Assembly: GCA_002238865.1 (NCBI GenBank)
Contig: MPNE01000013.1
Coordinates: 1 to 64,000, forward strand
Origin: Gemmatimonadetes bacterium bin94
Lineage (GTDB): Bacteria; Gemmatimonadota; Gemmatimonadetes; Longimicrobiales; Gaopeijiaceae
Length of the DNA stretch: 64,000 bases
Direction: 5' to 3'
Shown here: in pieces, positions 40,644 to 49,732 of the stretch
Layout of the letters: the number at the start of each line of letters is the position of its first letter
How positions within the stretch are numbered: the first letter of the stretch is position 1
Notes under the pieces: generated by a model
Told to the model about the DNA's origin: nothing
What the model saw: the letters and a program-made list of their open reading frames with translations, nothing else
Databases searched by the model: none
Program-made: the position numbers and the translations under genes

Positions 40644-42304
40644 AGGGCGGGCTGCGATTTTTTGTCGCGATGTCGCTGATGTTGGGCGTTTTCGTCCTGA
40701 CCAACATCCTTTTTCCGCCCATCCCCCCCGATCCTCCTGCCGAGGAGGTCGACGCGGGCCCCGACGTCCCCGTGGAAGACGAGGTCCTCATCGAACAGGG
40801 GGTCGGTGTCTCCGAGCCGGACGAAGATGTGCCGGAACGGCTGGTCACGGTGGAGACCCCGCTCTTCGAGATCACCTTTACCAGCTACGGAGCCGCTGTC
40901 CGCTCCGTGGTGCTGCCGCAGTACGAGTCGTTCCAGCGCGACGGCCCCGTCGAACTGGTCCCTGCCGAGGCAGAGGCAATCCTCGCGGGGACCTGGATGT
41001 ACGGCGCGGGCACGGAGTCGGTGGACCTCATGCGGTTTCCGTACACGATCAGCCCCGCGGACGGGATCCGGCTGAGCGAGGGCAGCGGCCCACGCACGCT
41101 GACCTTCCGCTACGATGCTCCGGCTGGCCTGTTCTTCAGCGAAATCCGCTACACCTTCACGGGCGATTCGTACATCGTGGCGGTCGAGGGGGAGCTTCCC
41201 GCGGTGGAGCGGGCCTCGCTCTTCCTGGACATGGGTCCGGGACTGGCCCTCAACGAGTTGAGAGAGGTGGAGGACCGTCGCATGATGGCCTTCGCCGGGA
41301 ACCATGTGGACGAGGGCGTCCGGTCGCGCCCCCTCTCCAGAGTTGACGAGACGGAGGTCATGGACGGCCCGCTTCGCTGGGCGGCGATCAAGAACAAGTA
41401 CTTCGTGGAAGCGATTCTCCCCGGGGACGGAAGCGAAGGCGGGGGCTACCTCGCCGGCGTCTGGGCCGAACCGACCGTTTGGGAAGACCGGGCGGCGGTC
41501 CGGGTCGCGAGTCCGGTGGGGGATGACGGGAGGTACAGCTACCGCGCCTACCTGGGTCCGATCGAGCGGGATCGGCTGGTTTCGGTCGGGGACAACCTCG
41601 AAGAGGTGAATCCGTACGGCTGGAGAATCTTCCGCCCCATCATCCGGCCCCTGGTCGGTGTGATCCTGTGGGTGGTCAGGGTGCTGCACGACAATTTCCT
41701 GCTGCCGTATGGATGGGTGCTGATCGTGATCGGCATTCTGCTGCGTGTGCTCCTGTGGCCCTTGCAGCGCAAGGCGATGGTGTCGCAGGTCAAGACGATG
41801 TCCATTCAGCCCCTGGCCCAGGAGATCAAGGAGAAGTACCCGAAGGATCCCCAGCGCGTGCAGCAGGAGACGATGAAGCTGTACAAGGAGCATGGAGTCA
41901 ACCCCCTTGCGGGGTGTGTGCCCATGCTGATTCCGATGCCCATGCTGATCGCCCTGTTCTTCGTGTTCCGCAACACGATCGAGTTGAGGGGCGAATCCTT
42001 CATGTGGCTGCCGGATCTGTCTGCGCCCGACCCGCTCTATATCCTGCCCCTCCTGATGGGGGGGAGCATGTTCCTGCTGCAGTTCGTCACGTTCAAGAGC
42101 ACGGCGGGGCCGCCCAACCAGCAGATGAAGATGATGATGTACCTCATGCCGATCATGATGACCGTGTTCTTCTGGCGCTTTGCGTCGGGCCTGAATCTCT
42201 ACTACGCCACGGTCAACCTGGCGACGATCCCTCAGCAGCTCCTGATCGCCAGGGAGCGAAGGAAGCGTCAGGCGGAGGGGCCGCCCCCCAAGCGTCGAGC
42301 CTGA
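40640..42304 (+). CDS. yidC: Membrane protein insertase YidC
   Basis: Inner-membrane insertase, 554 aa. It has an N-terminal membrane helix (FFVAMSLMLGVFVLTNILFP), a large periplasmic beta-sandwich domain (about 60-330) and a C-terminal core of five helices with IIRPLVGVILWVVRVLHDNFL, LLWPLQRKAMVSQVKTMSIQPL and the lipid-facing helices. Length and structure match the diderm type with the extended P1 domain. The conserved helical hairpin (EIKEKYPKDPQRVQQETMKLY) is present. Gene order rnpA-yidD-yidC is canonical. Confidence 0.94.
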   Translation: MKGGLRFFVAMSLMLGVFVLTNILFPPIPPDPPAEEVDAGPDVPVEDEVLIEQGVGVSEPDEDVPERLVTVETPLFEITFTSYGAAVRSVVLPQYESFQRDGPVELVPAEAEAILAGTWMYGAGTESVDLMRFPYTISPADGIRLSEGSGPRTLTFRYDAPAGLFFSEIRYTFTGDSYIVAVEGELPAVERASLFLDMGPGLALNELREVEDRRMMAFAGNHVDEGVRSRPLSRVDETEVMDGPLRWAAIKNKYFVEAILPGDGSEGGGYLAGVWAEPTVWEDRAAVRVASPVGDDGRYSYRAYLGPIERDRLVSVGDNLEEVNPYGWRIFRPIIRPLVGVILWVVRVLHDNFLLPYGWVLIVIGILLRVLLWPLQRKAMVSQVKTMSIQPLAQEIKEKYPKDPQRVQQETMKLYKEHGVNPLAGCVPMLIPMPMLIALFFVFRNTIELRGESFMWLPDLSAPDPLYILPLLMGGSMFLLQFVTFKSTAGPPNQQMKMMMYLMPIMMTVFFWRFASGLNLYYATVNLATIPQQLLIARERRKRQAEGPPPKRRA

Positions 42305-42317
42305 CGCGTTAACCTCG

Positions 42318-43760
42318 ATGGACCGGCGCGGCTCGCTCCTCGATACGATCGTGGCGCAGGCCACGCCACCGGGATTCGGCGCGGTTGCGCTGATCCGCCT
42401 TTCGGGTCGCCGCGCCATTGAAATCGCGGGGCTGCTCATGCAAGAGGATGCCGCGGCAATGGCCGGATGGGCGGACCGTACCAGTCGGCTCCGCCCGCTG
42501 CTGCGGCCAGGCCTTGGCTCCGGCGAGGTTGTCGACCACGCCCTGGTGACCCTGTTTCGGGCCCCGGGCAGCTACACCGGCGAGGATGTCGTGGAGATCT
42601 CGACCCATGGCGGCCATTCGATTCCGGCGAGCGTTCTGGCCGGCTGCGTGTCCCTGGGGGCACGGCAGGCCAGGGCCGGGGAGTTCACGCAGCGCGCCTA
42701 CCTGAACGGAAAGATCGACCTCACTCAGGCCGAGGCCGTTGCGGATCTCGTCGCGGCAAGGTCTTCGAAGAGCCGTGCGGTCGCGCTGCACCAGCTCGAG
42801 AGGGGGCTGGGCGAGCGCATTGCGACCTTGCGGAACGAGGTCATCGGCCTGGGCGCGCTCCTGGTGCAGCACATCGACTTCCCGGAAGAAGATGACGCTC
42901 CCACGCCGTTGGAAACCATCGCCGCGCAGGCCCGGAGGGTGGGCCGGGGCATCGATCTCCTACTCGCGACCGCGCCGTCGGGCGAACTGCTGCGGGAGGG
43001 GGCGGTGGCGGTGCTGGCCGGGAGGCCAAATTCCGGCAAGTCTAGTCTTTTCAACGCGTTACTGGGTTCCGAGCGAGCAATCGTGACCGACGAGCCGGGT
43101 ACAACCCGAGACGCGATCGAGGCTGTCATCGAGGTGAACGGCTTCCCCTTCCGCCTGGTCGATACGGCGGGTCTGCGTGGCGGCGCGGGGCGAGTGGAGC
43201 GCCTGGGGATCGAGGTGGCGCGGCGGTACCTGGCCGGGGCCGACGTGGTGCTGTACTGTCGCGAGGCGGGTCGGCCGGCGGATCGGGCGGAGGAGGACTT
43301 TCTGGCAACCCTGGCGTCCCCGGTGGTCGTGGTGCGGACGAAGTGGGACCTGGTGACCGCGGGCGAAACTGCGGACGATCACGCTGGCGGTGACGTGGAC
43401 AGTGCGCTGTCAGGGGCCCGCGGCGAAGGACCCGAGGACGTCGAGGTGCCGGTGTCCGTCCTGTCGGGCGAAGGTCTGGCGTCGCTGAGGGGAGCACTGC
43501 GCGACCTCGCCTTTCAGGGCGTGGTGGAGAATCGTGACGAAGTGCCGGTGGTCACCAGCAGGAGGCAGGCGGAACTGCTCAGGACCGCCCGGGACGAAGT
43601 GGAGGGCTTCGGCAGCGCTCTGGCGGGGGGTGGTATTCCGCCAGAGGTGGCTTCCGCCCACCTTAAGGCTGCCGAGACCGCGCTCGAGGAGGTACTGGGG
43701 GTCGTTTCGACGGACGATGTGCTGGATCGCGTGTTCAGGGACTTCTGCATAGGGAAGTGA
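42318..43760 (+). CDS. mnmE: tRNA uridine-5-carboxymethylaminomethyl(34) synthesis GTPase MnmE
   Basis: GTPase that with MnmG modifies wobble uridine of some tRNAs, cytoplasmic, 480 aa (family 450-470). N-terminal folate-binding-like domain (LLDTIVAQATPPGFGAVALIRLSG; GSYTGEDVVEISTHGGH), the inserted G domain with GRPNSGKSSLFNALLGS, DTAGLR and KWDL, and the C-terminal invariant CIGK ending as DFCIGK, whose Cys is required for activity. ATG at 42318, 13 bp after yidC. mnmG follows 4 bp after its stop. Confidence 0.95.
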   Translation: MDRRGSLLDTIVAQATPPGFGAVALIRLSGRRAIEIAGLLMQEDAAAMAGWADRTSRLRPLLRPGLGSGEVVDHALVTLFRAPGSYTGEDVVEISTHGGHSIPASVLAGCVSLGARQARAGEFTQRAYLNGKIDLTQAEAVADLVAARSSKSRAVALHQLERGLGERIATLRNEVIGLGALLVQHIDFPEEDDAPTPLETIAAQARRVGRGIDLLLATAPSGELLREGAVAVLAGRPNSGKSSLFNALLGSERAIVTDEPGTTRDAIEAVIEVNGFPFRLVDTAGLRGGAGRVERLGIEVARRYLAGADVVLYCREAGRPADRAEEDFLATLASPVVVVRTKWDLVTAGETADDHAGGDVDSALSGARGEGPEDVEVPVSVLSGEGLASLRGALRDLAFQGVVENRDEVPVVTSRRQAELLRTARDEVEGFGSALAGGGIPPEVASAHLKAAETALEEVLGVVSTDDVLDRVFRDFCIGK

Positions 43761-43764
43761 AGCC

Positions 43765-45693
43765 GTGAGGCTGCGTTACGATGTGATCGTGGTGGGCGGA
43801 GGCCACGCCGGGACGGAGGCGGCCGCAGCGGCCGCGCGCCTGGGCGCGAAGACCGTGCTCATCACTCCGGACCTCACGCGGATCGCGCAGATGAGCTGCA
43901 ATCCCGCCATCGGGGGGGTGGCCAAGGGCACCGTGGCGCGCGAGGTGGGGGCTCTGGGAGGGGTGATGCCTCAGGCCACCGACGCTTCGCGTATACACTT
44001 CCGTATGCTAAACAAGTCGAAAGGGCCCGCGGTATGGGGGCCGAGGGCACAGTGTGACCGGGCGCTCTACCCCATCGCCGTCCGGCGCATCCTCGACGGA
44101 CTGGAAAACCTCGATCTCTTTCAGGAGATGGTGACCGGGCTTCACATCGACGATCGCGTTCGGGGTGTCGAGACACGTGGGGGCGTGACCTTCGAGGGCG
44201 AGGCCGTGGTCGTCACTGCGGGGACCTTCCTCCGTGGCAGGATTCATGTCGGGGGTGCCGCCGCACAGGGGGCGGGCCGCGCGGGGGAGAGTCCGTCCAT
44301 CGCTCTCGCCGAGGCGCTGGAAGCGCGCGGCCTGGAAATGGCGCGCTTCAAGACGGGAACGCCGCCGCGCATCGATGGTCGCACGGTCGACTACTCACGG
44401 TGTGAGCGGCAGGATGGCGACCGCCAGCCCTTCCGGTTCTCGTTCTACGTGCGGGAGCCGCTTCTGAAACAGATGCCTTGCTGGATCACATGGTCTGACA
44501 ATGGTTTACGGGATATCGTCACCAGGAATCTGGCGCGGAGTGCGCTCTACGGCGGTGCGATATCAGGCCGGGGGCCGCGGTATTGCCCTTCCATCGAAGA
44601 CAAGGTGGTTCGGTTCCCCGATGCTGCCCGTCATCAGGTCTTTCTGGAGCCCGAGGGGTTGGACACCACCGAACTCTATGTGAATGGCCTCTCCACCTCG
44701 CTGCCGCCGGGTGTCCAGCTGGAGTTCCTGCGGTCGATCCCGGGACTGGAAGACGCCAGGATGACGAAGCCGGGGTACGCCATCGAGTACGATTACTTCC
44801 CACCGCACCAGTTGAACCACGCGCTGGAGGTCCGGTCGATGCGGGGACTCTACTTCGCCGGACAGATCAACGGTACCACCGGATACGAGGAGGCGGCCGG
44901 GCAGGGCCTGGTCGCGGGCGCCAATGCGGCGCTGGCGGTTCTGGGGGGCGATCGCTTCATCGTCGAAAGGGATCAAGGCTACATCGGCGTCCTCATCGAC
45001 GACCTCGTCACCAAGGGAGTAGACGAACCGTACCGCCTTTTCACGTCGCGGGCCGAGTTCCGCCTGCTGCTTCGTCAGGACAACGGTCCCAGCCGACTGG
45101 GTCCGCTGGCCCGTTCGATCGGCCTGCTCACGAGCGGCCAGGAGATTGCGCTCGAGGAGCGGCTGCGGGAAGAATCCCGTGCCATGGTCTGGTTTCGGGA
45201 CTACTCGTTGTCGCCGGAGGTGGCCAACCCCGTGCTTCACGCGGCCGGCAGTGAGCCGGTCAAGCACTCCAGACGTGCCCGTCAACTCCTGCGGCGGCCG
45301 CGCGTGGATGCCCGGGCCCTGCTCGCGGCGGCGGGTGGTGAGGCCCCGGACTTCGACCCCGATGTGCTGGCCAAGGTGGAGATCGACGCGAAATACGAGG
45401 GGTATGTACGCAGGGAAGCGGAACGGGCCCAAAGGCTCCGCGAGCAGGCGGACTTCATAATCCCGGAAGACGCGCCGTTCACGACCTTTGCGACACTCTC
45501 CCTCGAAGCCCGCCAGAAGCTGTCCCGGGTACGGCCGACCAGCCTTGCCCAGGCCGGGAGAATCCCTGGGGTATCGCCCGCGGACCTGCAGAATCTGGTA
45601 ATGGAGCTCCGCCGGATGCACGGCGGCGGAGCGCAGGCAAAACGGGTGTTCCACGTGAAACACCCGGCTTACGTCCCAGAGCAGCAACGCTGA
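43765..45693 (+). CDS. mnmG: tRNA uridine-5-carboxymethylaminomethyl(34) synthesis enzyme MnmG
   Basis: FAD- and NADH-dependent tRNA-modification enzyme, 642 aa (family 620-650). Motifs: N-terminal dinucleotide fold VIVVGGGHAGTEAAAAAARLGAKT; MSCNPAIGGVAKG; FKTGTPPRIDGRTVDYS; GTTGYEEAAGQGLVAGANAAL. GTG start at 43765. The last codons contain a 16-bp sequence identical to parS except for one base (45647-45662), encoding RVFHVKHP. The usual next gene, rsmG, is missing; parA follows instead. Confidence 0.95.
   Translation: MRLRYDVIVVGGGHAGTEAAAAAARLGAKTVLITPDLTRIAQMSCNPAIGGVAKGTVAREVGALGGVMPQATDASRIHFRMLNKSKGPAVWGPRAQCDRALYPIAVRRILDGLENLDLFQEMVTGLHIDDRVRGVETRGGVTFEGEAVVVTAGTFLRGRIHVGGAAAQGAGRAGESPSIALAEALEARGLEMARFKTGTPPRIDGRTVDYSRCERQDGDRQPFRFSFYVREPLLKQMPCWITWSDNGLRDIVTRNLARSALYGGAISGRGPRYCPSIEDKVVRFPDAARHQVFLEPEGLDTTELYVNGLSTSLPPGVQLEFLRSIPGLEDARMTKPGYAIEYDYFPPHQLNHALEVRSMRGLYFAGQINGTTGYEEAAGQGLVAGANAALAVLGGDRFIVERDQGYIGVLIDDLVTKGVDEPYRLFTSRAEFRLLLRQDNGPSRLGPLARSIGLLTSGQEIALEERLREESRAMVWFRDYSLSPEVANPVLHAAGSEPVKHSRRARQLLRRPRVDARALLAAAGGEAPDFDPDVLAKVEIDAKYEGYVRREAERAQRLREQADFIIPEDAPFTTFATLSLEARQKLSRVRPTSLAQAGRIPGVSPADLQNLVMELRRMHGGGAQAKRVFHVKHPAYVPEQQR
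45647..45662. promoter_or_regulatory. parS-like site inside the mnmG C-terminus
   Basis: TGTTCCACGTGAAACA, one mismatch from the chromosomal ParB-binding consensus TGTTTCACGTGAAACA. It is translated in mnmG as VFHVKH. Confidence 0.85.
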
Positions 45694-45774
45694 GCGGGAG
45701 CGATTTTAGGGACGGATGCGTCGCCGGGCTGGGCTCACTCCGGCTTGCCACGTGCTTGCCGGATCCTGGGTAGC

Positions 45775-45788
45775 GTTCCACGTGGAAC
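45775..45788. promoter_or_regulatory. parS-like site upstream of parA
   Basis: GTTCCACGTGGAAC, a perfect palindrome two bases from the parS core. It lies in the gap before parA and would be bound by the ParB encoded just downstream, possibly also regulating parAB. Confidence 0.75.
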
Positions 45789-45838
45789 CCCCCTCACGTG
45801 TTAGATTTTCACAGTCGTTCCCACAACGAGAGTGCCCA

Positions 45839-46633
45839 TTGACCCGAATCATAGCGCTGGCAAACCAAAAGGGCGGAGTCGGCAAGACGACGACGGCCGT
45901 CAACCTGAGCGCGTCCCTTGCGCGCGACGGCGCACGGGTCCTTCTCGTGGACATCGACCCGCAGGGCAACGCATCGAGTGGCCTCGGCGTGGTGCCCCGG
46001 GACGGGATCCCGACGGTTTACGATGTTCTGATCCGGGGATTGCCGGTGTTCAGGGCGATCCACCGCACCGATGACCAGCACGGTCTGGATTTGCTACCCG
46101 CAAACCGCGACCTGGTGGGTGCAGAGGTCGAACTCGTAGGCGTCCGGGAGCGCGAGACCATCCTTCGTGACACGTTGATGCCCATTCTGGGAGACTACGA
46201 CTTCGTCTTCATCGACTGTCCGCCGTCTCTGGGGCTGCTCACGCTCAATACCCTGGCCGCGGCTCATTCGGTGCTCATTCCCATCCAGTGCGAATACTAC
46301 GCCCTGGAGGGATTGAGCCAGCTGCTGAACACGATCCGAGTGGTCCAGCGAGGCCTCAATCCCGATCTGGAGATCGAGGGCGTTCTTCTCACGATGTACG
46401 ACCAGCGCTTGAGCCTTTCTCGTCAGGTGGCGACGGAAGCCAAGAGATACTTCGGGCGTCAGGTCTTCGACACCGTCATACCGCGGAACGTCAGCATTGC
46501 GGAAGCGCCCGGGTTCGGGAGGCCGGTCGCGGACTATCAGCCCTCATCGCTCGGGGCCCGGCGTTACACCGCCCTGGCCAGGGAACTCCGATCGAAACGC
46601 AACGGCAAGGGAGAGGAGCGCGACGAATCATGA
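45839..46633 (+). CDS. parA: Chromosome-partitioning ATPase ParA
   Basis: ParA/Soj, 264 aa, a nucleoid-bound ATPase that segregates ParB-parS complexes. TTG start at 45839: MTRIIALANQKGGVGKTTTAVNLSASL with the deviant Walker A KGGVGKTTT, then VLLVDIDPQGNASSGLG (Walker A-prime), DFVFIDCPPSLGLLTLN (Walker B) and LSRQVATEAKRYFG. A longer frame goes upstream, but it would read through the parS palindrome and is not protein-like. The parB ATG overlaps its stop (ATGA). Confidence 0.94.
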   Translation: MTRIIALANQKGGVGKTTTAVNLSASLARDGARVLLVDIDPQGNASSGLGVVPRDGIPTVYDVLIRGLPVFRAIHRTDDQHGLDLLPANRDLVGAEVELVGVRERETILRDTLMPILGDYDFVFIDCPPSLGLLTLNTLAAAHSVLIPIQCEYYALEGLSQLLNTIRVVQRGLNPDLEIEGVLLTMYDQRLSLSRQVATEAKRYFGRQVFDTVIPRNVSIAEAPGFGRPVADYQPSSLGARRYTALARELRSKRNGKGEERDES

Positions 46634-47541
46634 GCACTGGTGACCGACTTGGCCGGGGCCTCGGGGCCCTTCTCGGAGACTACATGCAGGAACCGCGCGC
46701 TCCAGGGGGCGAGTCTGGAGCGGCGGCCAGGCTGCCCGTGAGGGCGATCGCCCGAAACCCCTACCAGCCTCGACGGGGGTTTGGTGAAGCCGAACTGAAC
46801 GACCTGGCCGACTCGATCAGGACCAACGGCCTGCTGCAGCCCATTCTGGTGCGCCGCTCCGCTTCGGGACGCACCTACGAGCTCGTCGCGGGAGAACGCA
46901 GGCTCCGCGCGGTCAGGCAACTCGGCTGGACCGAAGTCGCGGCGCACGTCCGCGAGGTCGACGATCGCACCCTTCTGGTCCTGGCGCTCGTGGAGAACAT
47001 TCAGCGCGAGGACCTCGGCCCCCTTGAAGAGGCCATGGGGTACGCACAGCTTCGGGATACGTTCGGGTACAGTCAACGGGAAATCGGCGAGGCGGTGGGA
47101 AAGAGCCGCTCAACCGTGGCCAACATGCTGCGCCTGATCGCCTTGCCGCCCTCCGTGCGCCGCCTCCTGGAGGACGGAGACCTGTCGATGGGCCACGCGA
47201 GGGCCCTCCTGGCCGTCGACGATCCCGTCCGGGCAGCCGACCTGGCGCGCGAGGCTGTCGCCGGGGCCTGGACGGTGCGCGAGACCGAAAGGCGTGTCCG
47301 GGAAGAAGCCAGGGCGAGCCGTACACCCGGGGACGGGGACAAGAGCACGTCGACGATCGAGCGGGACCCTGCCGTCGGAGCGCTCGAGGAAGCGCTTGCC
47401 GGACATCTGGGTGCGAGGGTCGCCATCCGGTGGAAGGGCGATGGAGCCGGCGCCATCCGGATCGCATTCAGCGGAGCCCGCGACCTGGAGCGTGTTTTCG
47501 CGGCCATAACGGGCAGGGAGGCGGCAGACATTGTTGGCTAA
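46630..47541 (+). CDS. parB: Chromosome-partitioning protein ParB
   Basis: CTP-dependent DNA clamp that binds parS, 303 aa. N-terminal ParB/Srx domain with the CTP-binding pattern LRTNGLLQPILVR and GERRLRAVRQLG, ALVENIQREDLGPLEEA (conserved patch), then the helix-turn-helix YSQREIGEAVGKSRSTVANMLRL. The C-terminal dimerisation domain follows from about residue 240 (DPAVGALEEALAGHLGARVAI). Coupled to parA by ATGA. The two parS-like sites upstream are the likely loading sites. Confidence 0.94.
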   Translation: MSTGDRLGRGLGALLGDYMQEPRAPGGESGAAARLPVRAIARNPYQPRRGFGEAELNDLADSIRTNGLLQPILVRRSASGRTYELVAGERRLRAVRQLGWTEVAAHVREVDDRTLLVLALVENIQREDLGPLEEAMGYAQLRDTFGYSQREIGEAVGKSRSTVANMLRLIALPPSVRRLLEDGDLSMGHARALLAVDDPVRAADLAREAVAGAWTVRETERRVREEARASRTPGDGDKSTSTIERDPAVGALEEALAGHLGARVAIRWKGDGAGAIRIAFSGARDLERVFAAITGREAADIVG

Positions 47542-47640
47542 CCGGCCCCGAACTCGCCACAATCAGGGCTCACGGCGGCAAGCGCACGCTAGCCGCATGT
47601 TTTCGGCGCCAAGCGCGACAGCGGAATGCGAGCGTGAGCA

Positions 47641-48408
47641 GTGACCGACAAGGAAGGACAGGTCTCGATCATCGTCATGCCCGACGGGAGAGCCGAGCCG
47701 AGAAGCTATTCGATCTCCCGCCGCTGGATTCGTGTGCTGGTGGTCGTCGCGGGTCTGATCGCCGCCGGGATCGTCGCGATGGCCGCGAGTTGGGCGTCGG
47801 TCGCCCAACGGGCCGCCCAGGCGGATGAACTGGCACAGCAGAACGACTCTCTGCGGGCAAGGCACGCGAGAATGGACACCCTGGTACGGCGCCTGGAGGG
47901 CATCGAGGCACGGCACGACAACGTCCGCCTCCTGCTCGGCGCCGACGGACTTCGGGACTCGGCCTTCTGGCGGGGGGGCGCCCGCGCAATCGCCGTTGCC
48001 GAAGGGACCGGGCTTCCGGAAGAATCGGCCTCGGAGCCGACCTCATGGCCTCTTACGACGGCGGGTGTCATTACGCAGTCGGGAGGTGCCGACGGGGATC
48101 ATCCCGGCATCGACATCGCGGTCCCAAGTGATTCCTACGTCCTGGCGTCGGGTGCGGGCGAAGTGGTCGATGCGGCGAATGATCCGGTTTACGGGCTGTT
48201 TGTTCTCATCGACCATGGCGATGGCTGGCGGACCCGATACGGTCATGCGTCCATTCTGGTCGCCGAGAGGGGAAGGAGGGTGCGCAGGGGAGAAGTGATC
48301 GCACTCTCCGGATCCACCGGTCGGTCTACCGCGCCTCACCTGCATTTTGAGATATTGCAAAACGGAAGACCCATCGATCCGCTCGAGAAGGTCACACCGC
48401 CGCGATGA
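47641..48408 (+). CDS. M23-family (LytM) endopeptidase with membrane anchor
   Basis: Cell-wall hydrolase, 255 aa. N-terminal membrane helix (WIRVLVVVAGLIAAGIVAMAASW), a coiled coil (about 60-110, QAADELAQQNDSLRARH), and a C-terminal LytM zinc-peptidase domain with HPGIDIAVP (His/Asp ligands), YGHAS and HLHFEI (HxH), all in place. It should cleave peptidoglycan crosslinks at the outer face of the inner membrane. GTG start. The bactofilin gene overlaps its stop, a pairing known in which bactofilins position LytM-type hydrolases. Confidence 0.88.
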   Translation: MTDKEGQVSIIVMPDGRAEPRSYSISRRWIRVLVVVAGLIAAGIVAMAASWASVAQRAAQADELAQQNDSLRARHARMDTLVRRLEGIEARHDNVRLLLGADGLRDSAFWRGGARAIAVAEGTGLPEESASEPTSWPLTTAGVITQSGGADGDHPGIDIAVPSDSYVLASGAGEVVDAANDPVYGLFVLIDHGDGWRTRYGHASILVAERGRRVRRGEVIALSGSTGRSTAPHLHFEILQNGRPIDPLEKVTPPR

Positions 48409-48929
48409 CCAGTACGCTGCACGGCAGACTTCAGACATACTTCAAACCCAAGAGGGAGCACGGTAACAACATGACCAGGAAACCCGCAGCCCGCGCGTCG
48501 TCACCCGAGAAGGTCATTTCCATTATCGGCCCTGGCATGCGAGTCGTTGGTGATTGCGACACGACCGACACTGTTCGCATCGAGGGCCAGGTCGAAGGAT
48601 CGGTCCGAGCCGAGAAGGCGGTGGTGGTCGGGAAGGGTGGAACCGTGACGGGGGACATCCAGACGCAGGACGCGGTGATAGCCGGGTCGGTGAAGGGCGC
48701 GCTGGATGTGGAGTCGCGGCTTGAACTTCAGTCCACCTGCCTGATCGACGGGGAGATACGCGCGACCCGCCTGCAGCTGGAGGAAGGGGGAGTCGTGAAC
48801 GGGATCGTCAGTGTCGGGCGGAGGGAACCGGTGGCCGGGATGGACGCCCCCGCGAAGCCGGGCGCCGGGTCCGCGAAGCCCGGTGGCAGCTCGTTCCGGG
48901 GCGGCGTGAAGTCCAAGGGAACGGGATAG
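48405..48929 (+). CDS. Bactofilin
   Basis: Cytoskeletal protein that polymerises and scaffolds cell-wall enzymes, 174 aa. The bactofilin core (about 40-140) is a right-handed beta-solenoid: ISIIGPGMRVVGDCDTTDTVRIEG followed by repeating units such as GQVEGSVRAEKAVVVGKGGTVTG and DIQTQDAVIAGSVKGAL. The N- and C-termini are unstructured, and the C-terminus is Gly/Ser/Lys-rich. The ATG at 48405 overlaps the peptidase stop; an internal ATG (48471) would give 152 aa. It adjoins parAB and the M23 gene, so it may link cell shape to chromosome segregation. Confidence 0.85.
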   Translation: MTSTLHGRLQTYFKPKREHGNNMTRKPAARASSPEKVISIIGPGMRVVGDCDTTDTVRIEGQVEGSVRAEKAVVVGKGGTVTGDIQTQDAVIAGSVKGALDVESRLELQSTCLIDGEIRATRLQLEEGGVVNGIVSVGRREPVAGMDAPAKPGAGSAKPGGSSFRGGVKSKGTG

Positions 48930-48942
48930 GCGCCACATTTCC

Positions 48943-49719
48943 ATGACTCCCGTCTCCCTGACGGAGATCACCGGGTTCCTTGATGAGTATCTTGACATCG
49001 CGGGAGTGCCGGACTATCCGAACGCCCTGAACGGGTTGCAAGTGGAAGGCCGAGGCCGGGTCGAACACCTCGCCGTCGCCGTCGACGCGAGTGCCGCCGT
49101 GATCGATGCAGCAAATGATTGGGCCGACCTGCTGATTGTCCATCATGGTCTTTTCTGGAACGGACTTCAGCCGCTGACGGGCCCTCACTACCGGCGGGTG
49201 AAAGCGTTGATCGAGGGAGGAACGTCGCTCTACAGCGTTCACCTGCCGCTGGACGCCCACGCCGAAGTGGGCAACTCCGCGATCCTCGCGCGCGAACTGG
49301 GTCTCACGTCGCTGGAACCCTTCGGGGACTACCGGGGGACGCCGATCGGGTGGTGTGGTGTCATCGGGGAAGGCGGGCCGGGTGGAATGCCCGTGTGCCA
49401 GCTTGCCGACGCGCTCGCGGCCGCCCTTGGATGCGGGGTCCAGGTGCTGCCCGGCGGGCCCGATCCTGCTACGCGCGTCGGTGTAGTCACCGGGGCCGGA
49501 GCTTCCTTGCTGAGCGAGGCGGCGGCGGCCGGAATCGATGTGCTGGTCACCGGGGAAGCGCAGCACCATCATGCAATCGAAGCAGCCGAAACAGGGGTGA
49601 CCCTCCTTCTTGGCGGTCACTACGCCACGGAGGTCTGGGGAGTGAAGGCGGTCTCCCGCCTGATCGAAGATCGTTTCGGTATCGAGAGCCGTTTCATAGA
49701 CTCGCCTACAGGTCTGTAA
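48943..49719 (+). CDS. Nif3-like dinuclear metal center protein
   Basis: A 258-aa cytoplasmic protein of the Nif3/YbgI family. Metal-binding motifs: VHHGLFWN (residues about 66-73), HLPLDAHAEVGN and VLVTGEAQHHHAIEAAE, VTLLLGGHYATEV. Members bind two metals and are annotated as GTP cyclohydrolase I type 2 homologues, but the biological role is not settled. ATG at 48943, 13 bp after the bactofilin; no functional link is apparent. The next gene starts 13 bp after the stop. Confidence 0.84.
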   Translation: MTPVSLTEITGFLDEYLDIAGVPDYPNALNGLQVEGRGRVEHLAVAVDASAAVIDAANDWADLLIVHHGLFWNGLQPLTGPHYRRVKALIEGGTSLYSVHLPLDAHAEVGNSAILARELGLTSLEPFGDYRGTPIGWCGVIGEGGPGGMPVCQLADALAAALGCGVQVLPGGPDPATRVGVVTGAGASLLSEAAAAGIDVLVTGEAQHHHAIEAAETGVTLLLGGHYATEVWGVKAVSRLIEDRFGIESRFIDSPTGL

Positions 49720-49732
49720 TCAAGGAGTTGGT

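Noticed and set aside
40583-42439. Minus-strand open frame of 618 codons opposite yidC
   Set aside because: No protein family pattern; the yidC reading frame is unambiguous.
45716-45838. N-terminal extension of ParA upstream of the TTG at 45839
   Set aside because: The extension reads through the parS-like palindrome and does not resemble ParA; the conserved N-terminus begins at TTG 45839.
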